6,508 nt of DNA from NCBI GenBank assembly GCA_029259835.1, contig JAJDEL010000801.1:1-6508 (forward strand), written 5' to 3'. A program made the translations under genes and the position numbers. The notes under the pieces are model-generated. The model was not told the DNA's origin. It ran no database searches and saw only the letters and a program-made list of their open reading frames with translations. This document shows positions 1-5,344 of this stretch, in pieces; the stretch's first letter is position 1, and every line of letters begins with the position of its first letter. This stretch comes from Planctomicrobium sp. (GTDB taxonomy: Bacteria; Planctomycetota; Planctomycetia; Planctomycetales; Planctomycetaceae).

Positions 1-737
1 AGGATGGCGTTGAATGGGTGAAAACATACCCGACAGGCGATGCTGCCGCCCCGGATGTGAACGATCACCATACTCTTTGTATGACATTCGAAGAAATGCA
101 CGCGGTCGTGCAAACTGCTCACAATCACAACATGAAAGTGACCGGTCATTGTCGTGCGACCGAAGGTATCAAGAACGCTCTTTTGGCAGGCTACGATGCG
201 ATTGAACACGGAACATTCATCGATGACGAAACGCTTGACCTGTTGCTAGAGCGAGACGTCCCCGTTGTTCCGGCTTTGTATTTCGAACAAGCCAGTATTG
301 ATCATGGTCCGGAATATGGAATGCCGCAAAATGTGATCGACGGGCACCAGGAAACCCTCGAGGGTGGTGCCGAAAGTGCGCGTCGCATCCTTGCAGCCGG
401 TGGACGACTCGGCATGGGTGGAGACTACGGCTTCGCCTGGAATCCGCATGGAGACTACGCGAAAGAACTAGCGTTTTTCGTCGACTACGTCGGTTTGGAA
501 CCACTGCAAGTTCTCAAGTGTGCCACTCAAACCGGCGCCGAAATCCTGGGTCGAGTCGAAGAACTCGGAACTCTCACTCCAGGGAAACTCGGTGATGTGC
601 TGGTGATTGAGGGCGACGTGCTGGCAGACATCTCAATCATCCAAGACCGTTCTAAAATCGTCGCCGTACTGCAAAGTGGCATCGTCAAAAGCACTCGCGG
701 GAAGAGTCAGATTCCTGGTCCAGCCGCAATGGGTTAA
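1..737 (+). CDS. Amidohydrolase family protein, imidazolonepropionase / Xaa-Pro dipeptidase-like (5' partial)
   Basis: This is the C-terminal part of a cytosolic or exported metal-dependent hydrolase; its N-terminus lies before the window. The frame is open from base 3 and ends at the TAA at 735-737, giving 244 residues. A GTG at 18 is in frame but is internal, because coding continues upstream (DGVEW). Numbering from base 3, the visible metal-site residues follow amidohydrolase TIM-barrel order: K7 in a VKTYPTG strand (candidate carboxylated lysine), H49 in TGHCRATEG, H69 in IEHG, and D141 in GMGGDYG (the strand-8 aspartate). The end returns to the small beta domain with TLTPGKLGDVLVIEGD. 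Relatives cleave Xaa-Pro dipeptides, amides or imidazolone rings. The substrate cannot be read from this fragment, and the missing N-terminus would carry the HxH motif and any signal peptide. The family call is firm and the substrate is unknown. Confidence 0.9.
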   Translation, partial: DGVEWVKTYPTGDAAAPDVNDHHTLCMTFEEMHAVVQTAHNHNMKVTGHCRATEGIKNALLAGYDAIEHGTFIDDETLDLLLERDVPVVPALYFEQASIDHGPEYGMPQNVIDGHQETLEGGAESARRILAAGGRLGMGGDYGFAWNPHGDYAKELAFFVDYVGLEPLQVLKCATQTGAEILGRVEELGTLTPGKLGDVLVIEGDVLADISIIQDRSKIVAVLQSGIVKSTRGKSQIPGPAAMG

Positions 738-813
738 GACGATAAAGATTCAATCGCAGCGAGAGAAGATAGGCTGGTTTTACAAAAAAACCTCGCGTAT
801 AGCTTCGTTCAAA

Positions 814-889
814 ATCAGCCGTTTGGGCGCTAGCCCCGGATCCGAACCTGGTTCACTCGCATAACCGGGGCTAGCGCCCTGCGGCTGAT
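814..889. repeat. Long imperfect palindrome, copy 1 (GCTAGC-cored element)
   Basis: The left arm is atcagccg (814-821), 3 bases, then gggcgctagccccgg (825-839). The right arm is the exact complement, ccggggctagcgccc (865-879), 2 bases, then cggctgat (882-889). The 25-base loop contains its own small hairpin, gaacc-t-ggttc (844-854). Each 15-base inner arm carries the sequence gctagc. The element sits between convergent ends: the amidohydrolase stops at 737, and the minus-strand membrane protein stops at 916. It could therefore act as a two-way terminator or transcript-end stabiliser, but no T-run directly follows the stem on either strand, so it is not a classic intrinsic terminator. A related copy lies at 1470-1550. 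I recall similar sequences from planctomycete intergenic regions but did not search. Confidence 0.85.
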
Positions 890-915
890 GTCGAAAAACT
901 ATTTTGGGCCGGATT

Positions 916-1170
916 TTATCGCGTCTGCTTCTTCGGAAGAGCAATCGCGTACAGCATTGTGACACCACCTACCCCGACACACGTGAAACACATCCACTCT
1001 GGAGGATTGAATATTCGCATCCCGCTCGATGATAGCGTCGTCACCATTGTGAGAGCTGGCGACTCAGTCTTTGAGAATTTTTCTGTCAGCGTCACTTCAT
1101 CAACAACGAACAGACCGGCCCCGCAAAGGGACAAGTACAAACCCATTGTTAGAAATGCAGCGCGGATCAT
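916..1170 (-). CDS. Small two-helix membrane protein, planctomycete-type hypothetical
   Basis: The 84-residue protein has an N-terminal hydrophobic helix (about residues 4-23, AAFLTMGLYLSLCGAGLFVV). A polar stretch of roughly 35 residues follows, with an NPPEW motif at 55-59, then a second helix (about 60-78, ending TMLYAIALPKK). The likely topology is two membrane passes with the connecting loop on one face. The PPEW...GGVTMLYAIALPKK tail resembles small uncharacterised proteins I recall from planctomycete genomes; that is memory, not a search. The function is unknown. The ATG at 1168-1170 is the only reasonable start, and no clear ribosome-binding site precedes it. The two helices in one frame, against an otherwise repeat-rich stretch, support a real gene over a chance frame. 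The overlapping plus-strand frame looks like a shadow. Confidence 0.7.
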   Translation of the reverse strand: MIRAAFLTMGLYLSLCGAGLFVVDEVTLTEKFSKTESPALTMVTTLSSSGMRIFNPPEWMCFTCVGVGGVTMLYAIALPKKQTR

Positions 1171-1183
1171 TGTTTAATACCAT

Positions 1184-1205
1184 GTAAGAGTAGTTGAACT
1201 CTTAC
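1184..1205. promoter_or_regulatory. Perfect 8-bp inverted repeat upstream of the small membrane protein
   Basis: The sequence gtaagagt (1184-1191), a 6-base loop, and actcttac (1198-1205) form a perfect stem. It lies 13 bases upstream of the minus-strand start at 1170. It could be a leader hairpin or a protein-binding site. No T-run follows on either strand, so a terminator is unlikely. The role is inferred from position only. Confidence 0.4.
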
Positions 1206-1424
1206 TTGAATTTTGACCTTTGCCAGTGATTTATGCGTGAGACGTTCGTTGTCTTCACATTTATGATGCCGAATGCCAACGGATCCGCATAATCGCTAGA
1301 ACTGGTACTCGACGTGAGCACCACAGGCACTGCCAAAACGTTGAGAGTTTTTCGTTGAGGCGTTGAGAAGGATTTCTCCAATCTTCGAGACGTAGGATCG
1401 CTCGATAAACTATTGTCGCTTTCA

Positions 1425-1460
1425 TCGTAGGACAAGCGCCCCATGGCATCTGTTCTGGAC
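1425..1460. repeat. Module shared with the 4998-5049 repeat (degenerate copy)
   Basis: This patch begins tcgtaggaca (1425-1434) and, after 16 bases, reads tgttctggac (1451-1460). At 4998-5007 the same ten bases recur, followed after 11 bases by tgtctggac (5019-5027). It also contains atggcatctg (1443-1452), identical to 4949-4958. The shared words in similar order suggest a diverged member of the same intergenic repeat family. Chance is not excluded. Confidence 0.45.
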
Positions 1461-1469
1461 CCAAACGCC

Positions 1470-1550
1470 ATGAGCCGAACGCGCTAGCGTCGGGCGCTTT
1501 GTGAGAAACCGTGACCCCTGCAAGGCCCGTGGCTAGCACCAGCGGCTCAT
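1470..1550. repeat. Long imperfect palindrome, copy 2 (GCTAGC-cored element)
   Basis: The left arm is atgagccg (1470-1477), 3 bases, then gcgctagcgtcgggc (1481-1495). The right arm is gcccgtggctagcac (1525-1539), 3 bases, then cggctcat (1543-1550). The outer 8 bases pair perfectly and the inner 15 pair with three mismatches around the shared gctagc. The arm layout (8 + 3 + 15) matches copy 1 at 814-889 and the outer block differs by one base, so the two are one family. It ends 25 bases past the stop of the minus-strand flavoenzyme (1576), again a transcript-end position. Confidence 0.8.
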
Positions 1551-1575
1551 ATGAGTTGCGACAATTATTGATCGG

Positions 1576-2712
1576 TCAGTCCTTAAACCTTTCCAATCCT
1601 AAAAAGCCGACGGGCAAGTCGGTTTCGTAATCAATTGCGAGATCGGAAAGGGCTTTTCCGAGTACCGAAGCGAACTTGAAACCGTGTCCGCTAAAGCCTG
1701 CACCGATGACAACGTTTTGATAGTGAGGGTGTCGGTCAACGATGAAATGGCTGTCAGGCGTCATCGTATACATGCAAACCGCAAAGTCTTCCGGCTTGGG
1801 GACTACCTCCGGCATGACTTCCCCCAGGAACCGTGCAACCAGTTCCATATCTTCTTCACGGAATTCTCTATCGACTTGAGCGGGATCAGCCACCGGTTCT
1901 CCGCCGGAATGTTGGCAGACTTTGATCGACTGACCGTCGAGAGAAGGGAAGCCGTAAAACTCTCCGTAAGGCATCTCAAAAAAGAAACAGGAACTTCCCA
2001 TGCTATAGTCGTACGCATCAGACATGACCGGGAACCAGAACATCACCTTTCTCAAAACGCTGAGTTGAGGAAATCCTGGCAGGTCAGCGAGTGATTGACT
2101 CGCCCAGGCACCTGCGGTGATGACGAGTGCATCGGCTTCGTAAGTTGTTCCTTCTGTCCAGACCTTAGCGGTTTCCCCATCGGACTCCCAATGTGTCACT
2201 GGCTCGTTCCAGCGGAATTCAACGCCCCGTTTCTCAGCCAGTGTGATGTACGTATCAACGCAATCCTCCACATGTAGAAAGCCTCCATCGCATTCGTAGA
2301 TGACTTCCTGACCATCTGGAATTCGATAACCTGGAAATCGATCCTCGATTTCCTCAGTCGACATGTCCTCAAGTTCAAGTGTATGCAGTTCTGCGGCTTC
2401 TCGGGCTCCAGAAATGACAGCACTTTCTGGCTGCCCAGAGAGCATCAACCCGCATGGCGAGAGCAATTCCCTGCTGGAAATCTCTTCCAGTTTCGTCCAG
2501 AGTTTGTATCCCTGTTGAAGCAGCGGCACATAATCAGGGTGCTCAAAGTACGCTTTGCGAATAATGCGCGTCCCGCCATGCGAACTGCCGAGGTCGTGTC
2601 CCTGCCCGAATTGGTCAAGGACGAGAACTTTTTTGCCCCGCCGCGCCGCATAATACGCCGTGCTGCACCCGAATCCGCCCCCTCCGATGATGATCAAATC
2701 GTACTTCGACAT
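1576..2712 (-). CDS. FAD-dependent amine oxidase, monomeric sarcosine oxidase / N-methyltryptophan oxidase family
   Basis: The 378-residue length is normal for this family (about 370-390). These enzymes oxidise the N-methyl group of sarcosine or other N-methyl amino acids with oxygen, giving formaldehyde, the free amino acid and hydrogen peroxide. The N-terminal Rossmann motif IIGGGGFGCSTAYYAARRG binds FAD, with D33 at the end of strand 2. Residues 43-52 (SSHGGTRIIR) form the family signature and include R49, the equivalent of a known active-site arginine. K264 and H268 in IKVCQHSGG match the oxygen-activating lysine and active-site histidine region. C313 in VCMYTMTPDSHFIVD is the expected site of covalent FAD attachment. 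GAGFSGHGFKF (337-347) is the C-terminal flavin contact. No signal peptide is seen, so it is probably cytoplasmic. The specific substrate (sarcosine, N-methyltryptophan, pipecolate or fructosyl amino acid) is not determined. Confidence 0.92.
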   Translation of the reverse strand: MSKYDLIIIGGGGFGCSTAYYAARRGKKVLVLDQFGQGHDLGSSHGGTRIIRKAYFEHPDYVPLLQQGYKLWTKLEEISSRELLSPCGLMLSGQPESAVISGAREAAELHTLELEDMSTEEIEDRFPGYRIPDGQEVIYECDGGFLHVEDCVDTYITLAEKRGVEFRWNEPVTHWESDGETAKVWTEGTTYEADALVITAGAWASQSLADLPGFPQLSVLRKVMFWFPVMSDAYDYSMGSSCFFFEMPYGEFYGFPSLDGQSIKVCQHSGGEPVADPAQVDREFREEDMELVARFLGEVMPEVVPKPEDFAVCMYTMTPDSHFIVDRHPHYQNVVIGAGFSGHGFKFASVLGKALSDLAIDYETDLPVGFLGLERFKD

Positions 2713-2722
2713 CGCGTTCTTA

Positions 2723-2748
2723 TCTCACTGTTTTGAATAAATGTGAGA
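2723..2748. promoter_or_regulatory. Inverted repeat upstream of the flavoenzyme (operator-like)
   Basis: The half-sites tctcac (2723-2728) and gtgaga (2743-2748) are perfect complements separated by 14 AT-rich bases. The repeat starts 10 bases upstream of the flavoenzyme ATG (2710-2712, minus strand). Position and symmetry suit either a dimeric repressor site or a leader stem. The assignment is an inference. Confidence 0.35.
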
Positions 2749-2775
2749 CGGCAATCTAGCTGAGTTCACACCTGT

Positions 2776-2794
2776 ATTGGAACCTCAGTCCAAT
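2776..2794. promoter_or_regulatory. Second inverted repeat in the divergent intergenic region
   Basis: attgga (2776-2781) and tccaat (2789-2794) are perfect 6-base complements separated by 7 bases. The repeat lies between the divergent flavoenzyme and the small plus-strand gene, about 28 bases from the 2723-2748 repeat. The half-sites differ from that repeat, so they need not bind the same factor. No confident -35/-10 pair could be picked out nearby. Confidence 0.3.
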
Positions 2795-2948
2795 TTCGTC
2801 AAATCAATCCCACCACAGCTCAGAAAACTCAACAAACGCTGCTTCTAAATCCCTACTCCATAAGAGATTGATTCTTCGTCGCTCTCCTGCAAGAATACGC
2901 CCCACTTGGAACAATCTCCTTAATCTTATGCAACGAAACGACAGAAGA

Positions 2949-3161
2949 ATGCCACTCAGCGTCTCAACACTCAACACCCAACTTGAAACCGCTCGATCCG
3001 ACCGATCAACAGTCGAAGGTCAACTCGATGGGCAAGAACCGAAGAAGAACCCGCAATGGCGACAGGCGAATGCACTCGTCTCAACTCTTGAAAAGCGACT
3101 TGAAACAGCAAAAATTCGAACGAAATCGAATACCAGCGACGATGAAGCCGCTGACGACTAG
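2949..3161 (+). CDS. Small charged helical (coiled-coil-like) hypothetical protein
   Basis: The protein is 70 residues if it starts at the ATG at 2949, which follows a purine-rich stretch (acagaaga). ATGs at 2928 and 2868 would add residues that look non-coding (MILRRSPARIRPTWNNLL...). Two predicted helices, about residues 6-26 (STLNTQLETARSDRSTVEGQL) and 39-56 (QANALVSTLEKRLETAKI), carry leucine or valine at roughly heptad spacing. They are joined by a DGQEPKKNPQW turn, suggesting a helical hairpin. The tail is acidic (SDDEAADD). No signal peptide, metal site or known domain is seen. It lies 76 bases before the beta-propeller gene and could share its transcript. The function is unknown. Confidence 0.6.
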   Translation: MPLSVSTLNTQLETARSDRSTVEGQLDGQEPKKNPQWRQANALVSTLEKRLETAKIRTKSNTSDDEAADD

Positions 3162-3225
3162 AGTCATTTCTGAAGAACCGGGGCCAACTCAGCGGGACAT
3201 TCGAATCACTATAGATTGATGGTAC

Positions 3226-3229
3226 GGAG
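3226..3229 (+). promoter_or_regulatory. Ribosome-binding site for the beta-propeller gene
   Basis: ggag sits 8 bases before the ATG at 3238 and fixes that start over the out-of-frame ATG at 3219. It is one of the few recognisable Shine-Dalgarno sites in the window. Confidence 0.55.
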
Positions 3230-3237
3230 CTGCTCAG

Positions 3238-4497
3238 ATGTCATACCTCCAGGTTTCACTGTTCACTATCTTCGTGACGCTCTGTCTACAGGATCTTTCT
3301 GCGGCGACGCCAGATCCTGAGCAGGATTGGGCGTCGTGGCGTGGTCCGTATTCGAATGGAACCGCGGCAGAAGGACAAACTCCACCGACTCAGTTCGGTT
3401 CGAGGAAGAATCTTCTCTGGAAAGTGAAAGTCCCTGGTCGTGGACATTCCTCGCCGGTCATCGTCGGAGACAAAATCTTTCTCACCACTGCCGATGAACA
3501 ACGGCAGGTTCAAGGAGTCGTTTGCTTTGATCGCAAAACCGGGAAGCAACTCTGGATCACTCCGATTCACAAAGGAAGTTTCCCACCGGAAATTCATCCG
3601 AAGAACACGCATGCCTCAGGGACCGTTGCCTGCAATGGCGACGCACTGTTCACCGCTTTCTATAATGGTGGACAGGTCAAGCTGAGTGCCCTTTCGATGA
3701 GCGGAAAGCCGCTGTGGTCAAAGCCGGCAGGCCGTTTCAATCCTCAGAAATATAAATATGGACACGCTGCCTCACCTTTGTTGTACGGCAACACAGTCAT
3801 CATTTCCGGGGAGTCGGAGAACGGAAGCTTCATCGCCGCGTTCGCACAAAACAGTGGAAAAGAAGTCTGGCGAATTCAGCGACGCGCCGACATCAGTTTT
3901 TCTTCGCCCATCGTCGCGAACGTCGCAGGCAGGGACCAATTGCTTATCAGCGGACTCTTTGAAGTTTCCAGTTACGATCCAAAAACTGGAAACAAGCTTT
4001 GGGCTGTTGAAGGAACAACGCAGGCAACATGCGGCACTATGGTTTGGGATGGCGATCTCGTTTTCGCGAGCGGTGGCTATCCGAAAGCTCAAACGATTGC
4101 CGTGAACGCGCGTTCTGGGCAAGTCGTTTGGCAAAACAATCAGAAGTCCTACGAACAATCGATGCTCGCCCACGATGGATACCTCTACGCACACACCGAT
4201 GCCGGCGTCGGCATCTGTTGGCGCGCGTCTGACGGAAAAGAAATGTGGAAGACGCGACTGGGCGGGAAAGTAAGTTCCTCCCCAACCTTGGCAGGCGGGA
4301 ACATTTACATCGGGAATGAAGCAGGTCAGGTTTTTGTCTTCAAGGCGACACCAGATTCGTACCAGGAAGTCGCACGAACCAAATTCAGCGACGAACTCTT
4401 CGCCACACCAACATTTGTCGACAACAATATCTGCTATCGAGTCGCCACTCAAGACGGTCAGCGACAGGAATATCTTTTCTGCTTTGGTGAGAAGTAA
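3238..4497 (+). CDS. Exported PQQ-like beta-propeller repeat protein
   Basis: The 419-residue protein begins with a signal peptide (hydrophobic core VSLFTIFVTLCL, probable cleavage after LSA near residue 22), so it acts outside the cytoplasm. A WASWRGPYSNG motif (31-41) opens the mature domain, as in many planctomycete PQQ-like proteins. Repeated blade ends of the form G-(K/N/Q)-x-x-W follow: TGKQLW (101-106), SGKPLW (155-160), SGKEVW (206-211), TGNKLW (250-255), SGQVVW (293-298) and DGKEMW (332-337). A last blade follows without the tryptophan. This fits a seven- or eight-bladed propeller related to BamB and quinoprotein dehydrogenases. No heme motif or calcium/PQQ catalytic residues could be assigned, so it is more likely a scaffold or ligand-binding propeller than a dehydrogenase. 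The gene is followed after 11 bases by the 4509 frame, probably in one transcript. Confidence 0.9.
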   Translation: MSYLQVSLFTIFVTLCLQDLSAATPDPEQDWASWRGPYSNGTAAEGQTPPTQFGSRKNLLWKVKVPGRGHSSPVIVGDKIFLTTADEQRQVQGVVCFDRKTGKQLWITPIHKGSFPPEIHPKNTHASGTVACNGDALFTAFYNGGQVKLSALSMSGKPLWSKPAGRFNPQKYKYGHAASPLLYGNTVIISGESENGSFIAAFAQNSGKEVWRIQRRADISFSSPIVANVAGRDQLLISGLFEVSSYDPKTGNKLWAVEGTTQATCGTMVWDGDLVFASGGYPKAQTIAVNARSGQVVWQNNQKSYEQSMLAHDGYLYAHTDAGVGICWRASDGKEMWKTRLGGKVSSSPTLAGGNIYIGNEAGQVFVFKATPDSYQEVARTKFSDELFATPTFVDNNICYRVATQDGQRQEYLFCFGEK

Positions 4498-4508
4498 TCG
4501 GATTCAGT

Positions 4509-4898
4509 ATGAGCGATTCTCCCGAAAGCCTTTTGATGATCTATGGAAGGAACGAGTCACTTCAGCGCCTCCTGGATGCAGAAATTCTTGATGATGACCG
4601 CAACTTTGCCATGCATGATGAAGGAAGTCCTCAACAATCGAGAATCAATGTTCCTATTTCCTTCCGTGAAGTCAATTCCGAAATCACTTCAACCTCTGCC
4701 TGTGAAGTGATGCGCCAGGTGCAAAACAAATTGCAGAAACCCGATCGACTGGCGAACGTCTCTTTCGACTTGCTGTTTCACGCAGACTGCGGGACTGAGA
4801 CGCACTACCTGAGATGCGTTTCCATTTCATCGAAATTGATACACGAACTCGCGACATTTAACTGCTCTGTTACCGTCAATGTGTATCCTGGTGAGTAA
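4509..4898 (+). CDS. Hypothetical protein, possibly DUF4279-like
   Basis: The 129-residue soluble protein starts 11 bases after the propeller stop, so co-transcription is likely. It has no signal peptide, although its upstream neighbour is exported. The N-terminus (ESLLMIYGRNESLQRLLDAEIL) reads as a strand followed by a helix. The middle (64-78) is a helix, and the C-terminal half alternates strand, helix and strand: VSFDLLFHAD, then VSISSKLIHELATFNCSVTVNVYPG. The closing pattern, in which residues choose a helix-start serine, an LxxLA helix and a final VxVxVY strand, resembles the end of DUF4279 domains. That match is from memory of the pattern and is weak. Length and spacing favour a real gene. 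The Shine-Dalgarno site is poor. The function is unknown. Confidence 0.65.
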   Translation: MSDSPESLLMIYGRNESLQRLLDAEILDDDRNFAMHDEGSPQQSRINVPISFREVNSEITSTSACEVMRQVQNKLQKPDRLANVSFDLLFHADCGTETHYLRCVSISSKLIHELATFNCSVTVNVYPGE

Positions 4899-4918
4899 GC
4901 ATCAATCCAGAATTCATT

Positions 4919-4951
4919 CATTGGTATTCGCCGCTGGACGTTAGCCCAATG
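4919..4951. repeat. Inverted repeat after the 4509 gene, with half of the GCTAGC-type arm
   Basis: cattgg (4919-4924) and ccaatg (4946-4951) are perfect complements with 21 bases between them, starting 21 bases after the stop at 4898. The inner bases gccgctgg-acgt-tagcc (4930-4946) resemble the complement of the right arm of the palindrome at 1470-1550 (gccgctgg-tgc-tagcc). This may be a degenerate half element at a transcript end. Confidence 0.4.
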
Positions 4952-4997
4952 GCATCTGCGATACTTGATGAGGCATGAAAGGCCTGGTTCATCACTC

Positions 4998-5049
4998 TCG
5001 TAGGACAGCTTTCCAAGCTGTCTGGACAGGATGAAATCCTGACTTACGA
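4998..5049. repeat. Compound palindromic repeat with two hairpins and near-matching ends
   Basis: The ends tcgtaggacag (4998-5008) and ctgacttacga (5039-5049) are complementary with two mismatches. Inside are two perfect hairpins: gacagctt-tcc-aagctgtc (5004-5022) and caggat-gaa-atcctg (5027-5041). The first overlaps the left end, so the element can fold either as one long stem or as two stems. It carries no gene. A partial match lies at 1425-1460. It looks like a small non-autonomous dispersed repeat. Confidence 0.7.
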
Positions 5050-5084
5050 TCAGCACTCTAAACCTCGTGCAGTATCTCTCTCTG

Positions 5085-5095
5085 CTCCGAAGGAG
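5085..5095. repeat. Short hairpin ctcc-gaa-ggag
   Basis: This perfect 4-bp stem with a 3-base loop lies between two larger palindromes of the same cluster. Alone it is not significant; it is listed as part of the hairpin train. Confidence 0.35.
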
Positions 5096-5107
5096 TTTCA
5101 GCCATTA

Positions 5108-5124
5108 GCCGCTGGTTGAGCGGC
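5108..5124. repeat. Perfect 6-bp hairpin gccgct-ggttg-agcggc
   Basis: The stem is 5108-5113 with 5119-5124 and a 5-base loop. The gccgctgg word also occurs at 4930-4937 and, inverted, in the right arm of the palindrome at 1470-1550, linking the three sites. Confidence 0.5.
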
Positions 5125-5125
5125 A

Positions 5126-5161
5126 GCGACACCACCGGTTTTGTCCGTCCGGAAAAGTCGC
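5126..5161. repeat. Broken stem, gcgac/gtcgc with inner tttt/aaaa
   Basis: gcgac (5126-5130) pairs with gtcgc (5157-5161), and inside it tttt (5139-5142) pairs with aaaa (5153-5156) after an 8-base bulge on one side. It directly follows the 5108-5124 hairpin. A specific role cannot be read from it. Confidence 0.3.
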
Positions 5162-5191
5162 GTCCTGGAGGGATGCCAGTAAAGCCTTGCA

Positions 5192-5207
5192 CAGACAGGA
5201 ATGTCTG
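5192..5207. repeat. Perfect 6-bp hairpin cagaca-ggaa-tgtctg
   Basis: The stem is 5192-5197 with 5202-5207 and a 4-base GGAA loop. It is 137 bases before the sulfatase start. I recall similar sequences in planctomycete intergenic regions, without having searched. No T-run follows, so it is not an obvious terminator. Confidence 0.5.
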
Positions 5208-5344
5208 AGCTACTTGCCGTCGAGTCAACAGTCTCGAATCCGTAAACGGTTACTGAATTACTACCTAGGGAGACTGTTTCCGATTGAAACTGCTTCATAG
5301 AATTCAGCAATCTCATTTCCTGGTTTTGTGGATGCTCGATTCAA

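Larger units (their letters stand above)
1171..1575. other. Gene-poor spacer between two minus-strand genes
   Basis: I see no convincing gene in these 405 bases. The open frames here on the minus strand are low in complexity, run through the palindrome at 1470-1550, and match no family I know. Other content is a hairpin at 1184-1205, three copies of cgttgag (1339-1345, 1353-1359, 1361-1367), and a patch at 1425-1460 that shares words with the repeat cluster near 4949-5027. The spacer most likely consists of degraded intergenic repeats plus the upstream region of the small membrane protein. Confidence 0.6.
4899..5344. other. Gene-free spacer packed with short palindromes
   Basis: No convincing gene lies in these 446 bases. 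The open frames on either strand run through the hairpins and have no recognisable domain. The stretch is a train of inverted repeats, listed separately: 4919-4951, 4998-5049, 5085-5095, 5108-5124, 5126-5161 and 5192-5207. It must also carry the sulfatase promoter and the end of the upstream transcript, but I could not assign a -35/-10 pair. Confidence 0.6.

Noticed and set aside
814..889. Classic rho-independent terminator
   Set aside because: The stem is strong but no T-run follows immediately on either strand, so only a non-canonical terminator role can be suggested.
1202..1539. Two overlapping minus-strand open frames (89 and 92 residues)
   Set aside because: They run through the palindrome at 1470-1550, are compositionally uneven and show no domain. 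One starts inside the repeat arm.
3772..4452. A 226-residue minus-strand open frame inside the beta-propeller gene
   Set aside because: It is antisense to a clearly coding propeller with repeated blade motifs and has no recognisable domain.
3238..4497. PQQ-dependent alcohol dehydrogenase
   Set aside because: The protein is too short (419 residues), and no catalytic calcium/PQQ site or heme motif is visible. Only the propeller repeats match.
4917..5215. CRISPR array
   Set aside because: The palindromes differ from each other and are not evenly spaced. There are no identical direct repeats with unique spacers and no cas genes.
4805..5316. Minus-strand open frames of 83 and 72 residues around the hairpin cluster
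   Set aside because: Both are translations of palindromic repeat DNA. The first also overlaps the end of the 4509 gene.
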